Shown piece after piece: positions 60,681 through 64,000 of a stretch of DNA of 64,000 nucleotides; the first letter of the stretch is position 1; the number at the start of each line of letters is the position of its first letter. The notes beneath the pieces were generated by a model that saw nothing but the letters and a program-made list of their open reading frames with translations, did not search any database and had not been told where the DNA came from. Made by a program: the position numbers and the translations under genes. Location of the stretch: the NCBI GenBank assembly GCA_022072055.1, contig JAJVIK010000005.1, forward strand, positions 1-64,000, given 5' to 3'. The stretch comes from a bacterium (GTDB lineage Bacteria; Hinthialibacterota; Hinthialibacteria; OLB16).

Positions 60681-63563
60681 TCACTTATTCCTCACATACA
60701 GCGGCTTCTTCCCTTTTTGTTTGGCTTGACGGCGGCGCTGGGCGCGGTTCACGGGCGGGGGACCGGAGGGGGCGGAAGTCGGCGGAGCGTGATGCTGAAG
60801 CTGCATCTGACGCGGACGCTGATGGCGGGGACGCTCGCCCTCGGCCACAATCTCCACGCGGAACATGCGTGACACAATCTCCCGCTCAAGGCTCAGGTAC
60901 ATCAGCTCGAAGAGCTCGAAACCTTCCCGTTGGTACTCCTGTTGAGGGTCCTTGCCGGCGTAGCCACGCAGCCCGATGGAATCCTTAAGGTGGTCCATGG
61001 TCAGCAAATGGTCCATCCACTTGCCATCCACGTTCTTCAGCATGATGAAGCGCATGAGGTAGAGCCAATACTCCTCGGAGGGAGCGGCCGCCTTGCGCTG
61101 TCGATACCAGTGCTGAATCTGGTCCCAGAGATCCCTCTGGAGTGTCTCAATCGCGCTATCGAGACTCCCCTCCGAGGGGATCTCGACCCGAGGTTTGAGG
61201 TTGAAGGAGTTGAACAGGGCGTTGTTGAAACCCTCCATGTCCCAGTCCTCGGGGGGAGTCTTGGGATCGAGGTACCCCTCGCAGACCCCTTCAAACACAT
61301 TGAACGCCATCCCAAGAAAGGCTTCCTCGGGGTTTTCTCCCTCCAAGAGGTCGTTCCGGAGACCGTAGATGACCTCGCGCTGGCGGTTCATGACATCGTC
61401 ATATTTGATGACATACTTGCGAATCTCGAAGTTGCGGTCCTCGACCTTCTTCTGAGCCTTGCGGATGGAGCGGGTCACCAGCTTGGCCTCGATGACCTCT
61501 CCGTCCTCCATCCCGAAACGGTTGGCGACGCGCTGGATTCGCTCGCCGCCAAACAGGCGCATCAGGTCATCCTCCAGCGAGAGGAAGAAGCGAGAGAGGC
61601 CAGGGTCCCCTTGACGGCCGCAGCGACCGCGGAGCTGATTGTCGATGCGACGGCTCTCATGTCGTTCCGTGCCGATGATCATCAGGCCGCCCGCGGTCAG
61701 CACCTTCTGACGTCCCTCCTCGCATTCGCGCCGAATCCGCTCCGCGAGCTCCTTGCGCTGGGTTTCGGTGACCTCCTCGGAGAGTTTGGCGAAGCCGGCG
61801 TCGATCAACTTGTCCGGGTTGCCGCCCAAGATGATGTCGGTGCCGCGACCGGCCATATTGGTGGCGATGGTGATCGCCCCGGGGCGACCCGCCTGGGCCA
61901 CGATCGCGGCCTCTTGGGCGTGGTACTTGGCGTTGAGCACATTGAAGGGAAGCTCCTTTTGCACTTCCTCAAGGGTTTCCAGGGTCTCCGCCAAGCGACG
62001 GCAGTAATAGGCGAGACGCTCATCTCCCGACTTCTCGATCGTGTCCGCGAGAGCATCCGCCTCCTCCACCGTGGGGGGCTGCTTGCGACCTAAGAGGGCG
62101 TTCGCTTCCCCCGCGAGATCGCTCGATATCTTGGAGCTCGGAATGGCATCCTTCACCTTCTTAATCCAATCCTGAACCCGCTTGCGCCAATATCCGCGAT
62201 TGCGCAACAGGTCCGCGAGGACCTCCGATTTCTCAATGGAGATCGTGCCCACCAATGCGGGTTGGTCCTTCTTCCGGCACTCAATGATTTGCGCGACGAT
62301 GGCCTCGAATTTCTCGGCCTCGGTCCGATAGACCTGGTCCGGCAGATCGATTCGGATGCAGGGGCGGTTGGTGGGGATAACCGCCACATCGAGGTTGTAG
62401 ATCTCGCGGAACTCCGCGGCCTCGGTGTCGGCGGTTCCGGTCATGCCCGCGAGGCGCTTGTACATTCGGAAATAGTTCTGGAAGGTGATCGTGGCGAGGG
62501 TTTGATTCTCGCGCTCGATCTTGACTCCCTCCTTGGCCTCCACCGCCTGATGCAGCCCATCGCTCCATCGTCTTCCCGGCATGAGCCGTCCCGTGAATTC
62601 ATCGACGATGACCACTTGGCCATCCTGAACCACATAGTGGACATCCTTGTTGAAGAGATGGTGCGCGCGAAGGGCCTGATCGAGGTGGTGAACAATTTCG
62701 AGGTTCTCCTCGGAGAACATGTTGTCCAGGCCGAGGAGCTGTTGAGCGCGCTCCATGCCCTCCTCGGTGAGGAGGATATGGCGCTCCTTCTCATCGACCT
62801 TGAAATCCTCATCCTTTCGCAGGCTCGGGATGATCTTGTTGACCCTGTAATAGGTGTCCGGGGAGAGGTCGGCGGGGCCTGAGATGATCAGCGGAGTCCG
62901 CGCTTCGTCGATCAGAATGGAGTCCACCTCATCCACAATGGCGTAGTGGAGACCGCGTTGCGGACGATCCTCCGGGGCGACCGCGAGATTACTGCGGAGG
63001 TAATCAAAACCGAACTCGTTATTGGTGCCATAGGTGATGTCGGCCTGGTACGCCACAATCTTGTCTTGGGGATCCTGATCGTGCTGGATGGCCCCCACGG
63101 TAAGGCCCAGGAACTGGTGGATCGGGCCCATCCATTCCATGTCGCGCTTGGCGAGATAATCGTTGACCGTGACAATGTGGACCCCCTTCCCCTCGAGCGC
63201 GATCAGGTAGGACGGCAGCGTGGCGACAAGGGTTTTCCCCTCGCCGGTGGCCATTTCCGCGATCTTGCCCTCGTAAAGGGCGATGCCGCCCATGAGCTGG
63301 GAGTCGAAGTGGCGCATGCCGATCACCCGCTTGGCCGCCTCGCGGACTGTGGCGAAGGCTTCGGGTAGGAGCGCATCGAGGGATTCGCCCAGTCCCAGGC
63401 GGCGCTTGAACTTGTCGGTCTGAGCGCGGAGTTGGTCGTCGTCCATTCGCGCCATTTCAGGCTCCAACGCGCTGATGCGCTCAACGATCGGCAGCAGGCG
63501 CTTCCGGTCGCGCTCGCTCTTACTCCCGAAAATCTTGGTCAGAATGGCGTTCAGAAACGACAC
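60681..63563 (-). CDS. secA: Preprotein translocase ATPase SecA
   Basis: 960 residues. GTG 63563 has AAGGAG at 9 bases and gives the usual start (MSFLNAILTKIFGSKSERD); the frame runs open to 63629. Motifs: Q-box region GMRHFDSQLMGG, Walker A MATGEGKT, NDYLAKRD, DEVDSILIDEARTPLIISG, the PPXD region TNRPCIRIDLPD, NMAGRGTDIILGG and QLRGRCGRQGDPG. SecA drives secretion through SecYEG. The C-terminal tail is Pro/His/Gln-rich and ends in a basic KKPLYVRNK, without the usual Cys-Cys-His zinc tail that binds SecB. It fits the secretory load of the neighbouring exported proteins. Confidence 0.96.
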   Translation of the reverse strand: MSFLNAILTKIFGSKSERDRKRLLPIVERISALEPEMARMDDDQLRAQTDKFKRRLGLGESLDALLPEAFATVREAAKRVIGMRHFDSQLMGGIALYEGKIAEMATGEGKTLVATLPSYLIALEGKGVHIVTVNDYLAKRDMEWMGPIHQFLGLTVGAIQHDQDPQDKIVAYQADITYGTNNEFGFDYLRSNLAVAPEDRPQRGLHYAIVDEVDSILIDEARTPLIISGPADLSPDTYYRVNKIIPSLRKDEDFKVDEKERHILLTEEGMERAQQLLGLDNMFSEENLEIVHHLDQALRAHHLFNKDVHYVVQDGQVVIVDEFTGRLMPGRRWSDGLHQAVEAKEGVKIERENQTLATITFQNYFRMYKRLAGMTGTADTEAAEFREIYNLDVAVIPTNRPCIRIDLPDQVYRTEAEKFEAIVAQIIECRKKDQPALVGTISIEKSEVLADLLRNRGYWRKRVQDWIKKVKDAIPSSKISSDLAGEANALLGRKQPPTVEEADALADTIEKSGDERLAYYCRRLAETLETLEEVQKELPFNVLNAKYHAQEAAIVAQAGRPGAITIATNMAGRGTDIILGGNPDKLIDAGFAKLSEEVTETQRKELAERIRRECEEGRQKVLTAGGLMIIGTERHESRRIDNQLRGRCGRQGDPGLSRFFLSLEDDLMRLFGGERIQRVANRFGMEDGEVIEAKLVTRSIRKAQKKVEDRNFEIRKYVIKYDDVMNRQREVIYGLRNDLLEGENPEEAFLGMAFNVFEGVCEGYLDPKTPPEDWDMEGFNNALFNSFNLKPRVEIPSEGSLDSAIETLQRDLWDQIQHWYRQRKAAAPSEEYWLYLMRFIMLKNVDGKWMDHLLTMDHLKDSIGLRGYAGKDPQQEYQREGFELFELMYLSLEREIVSRMFRVEIVAEGERPRHQRPRQMQLQHHAPPTSAPSGPPPVNRAQRRRQAKQKGKKPLYVRNK

Positions 63564-63696
63564 TGGGAAAGACTCCTTCAAGGCGAAAACGGCGACTCCT
63601 TCGGAGGGGGAATAGCATGGCCCTCGCAAGCCGTTAGAATGTGAATCTCTCTTTCACTAGTTTCAAGGATAACGATCCGTCGAGAGGTAAGAAAGG

Positions 63697-64000
63697 GTGG
63701 AGACCTTGATCGTCGAGTCCCTCTTTGGGGTGGCCGTGGCGGCGACTTGCCTTGGGGCGTTCCTACTCCCCCTTGCGGCGGTAAGCCAGGGGTGTTCTCG
63801 AATGCCGGACAGCGTGGCCAAGGCCGGGCTGGAAACGGGTCTCTACACGGTGGCGGGATTGGGCCCGCTCGTTGTGGTCTGGCTCGCCTGGGTTTGGGGC
63901 TTGCGGCTGTTTGAGTGGGAAGGGGGCCGACCGGTCATCCCGTGGGCGACATTCTGGTACCTCCTGGCGGGACAGGTCTCTTTTGTCTTGCATACCGCCG
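63697..64000 (+). CDS. Multi-helix membrane protein (3' end outside window)
   Basis: Open frame from GTG 63697 (GAGAGG upstream) to the right edge without a stop, 101 residues so far. It is strongly hydrophobic with about three membrane helices: LFGVAVAATCLGAFLLPLAAV, VAGLGPLVVVWLAWVWGL and TFWYLLAGQVSFVLHT. No family is recognisable from this part. It is divergent from secA. Confidence 0.55.
   Translation, partial: METLIVESLFGVAVAATCLGAFLLPLAAVSQGCSRMPDSVAKAGLETGLYTVAGLGPLVVVWLAWVWGLRLFEWEGGRPVIPWATFWYLLAGQVSFVLHTA

Noticed and set aside
1-64000. CRISPR arrays, rRNA genes, prophage structural genes
   Set aside because: No regularly spaced identical repeats, no rRNA signature stretches and no capsid, tail, terminase or integrase motifs were seen.

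Overview
The window is GC-rich bacterial chromosomal DNA with dense coding and short gaps. It carries core genes (SecA, PheT, MiaA, PanD, ZapA, McsA/McsB, glucose-6-phosphate dehydrogenase, one intact tRNA-Pro) among many large secreted proteins. Several of these end in Pro/Thr-rich linkers followed by a single calcium-loop motif resembling half a dockerin. That style, together with kinase-FGE fusions and sialidase/propeller proteins, recalls poorly cultured phyla such as Planctomycetota, Sumerlaeota, Hydrogenedentota or Omnitrophota. No marker here settles the phylum.

Layout. 1-10.6 kb: secreted proteins, namely a metzincin protease cut by the left edge, two tandem paralogues with dockerin-like tails, and a sialidase cluster flanked by two paralogous two-repeat proteins. 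10.7-28.5 kb: the most unusual part (below), preceded by an intact tRNA-Pro and followed by a degenerate copy of it. 28.6-38.3 kb: hydrolase, outer-membrane-type protein, FAD oxidase, DUF58-transglutaminase pair, HAD phosphatase, zwf and pgl. 38.3-46.1 kb: pheT, a small coiled-coil protein, zapA, a LarA-type racemase, an exported protein, and a cyclic-nucleotide-domain/patatin lipase. 46.1-50.5 kb (minus strand): a sugar dehydrogenase-like propeller protein, miaA, panD, mcsB, mcsA. 50.6-52.1 kb: DEAD-box helicase. 52.1-60.0 kb: three large secreted proteins. 60.0-63.6 kb: a PIN toxin-antitoxin pair and secA. The right edge cuts a membrane protein.

The candidate novel system occupies about 11.2-27.9 kb. 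A near-consensus promoter at 15957 precedes ten co-directional genes with short gaps or overlaps. They encode an excisionase-like HTH/zinc-finger protein; an ESCRT-III-like charged helical protein; an AAA ATPase with an N-terminal MIT-like domain and strong Vps4/katanin-clade resemblance; a second ESCRT-III-like protein with a CHMP-like N-terminus and a C-terminal MIM1-like helix; a SHOCT/RING-like/Ser-Thr kinase/FGE-like protein; an SPFH (flotillin-like) coiled-coil protein with a zinc ribbon; a small helical protein; a papain-like peptidase with a zinc finger matching that of the HTH protein; a four-helix membrane protein with a CsgG/LpoB-like domain; and a second kinase-FGE fusion. Divergently placed are a third kinase-FGE fusion with a membrane anchor and, beyond an IS5-type remnant, a zinc-finger/FHA-like protein. 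My reading is a phosphorylation-controlled membrane-remodelling or envelope-stress system built on bacterial ESCRT-III/Vps4 parts. The AAA/MIT assignment is firm from motifs. The ESCRT-III assignment rests on fold-level resemblance and context, and needs structure prediction. All homology statements are from reading the sequence; no database search was run.
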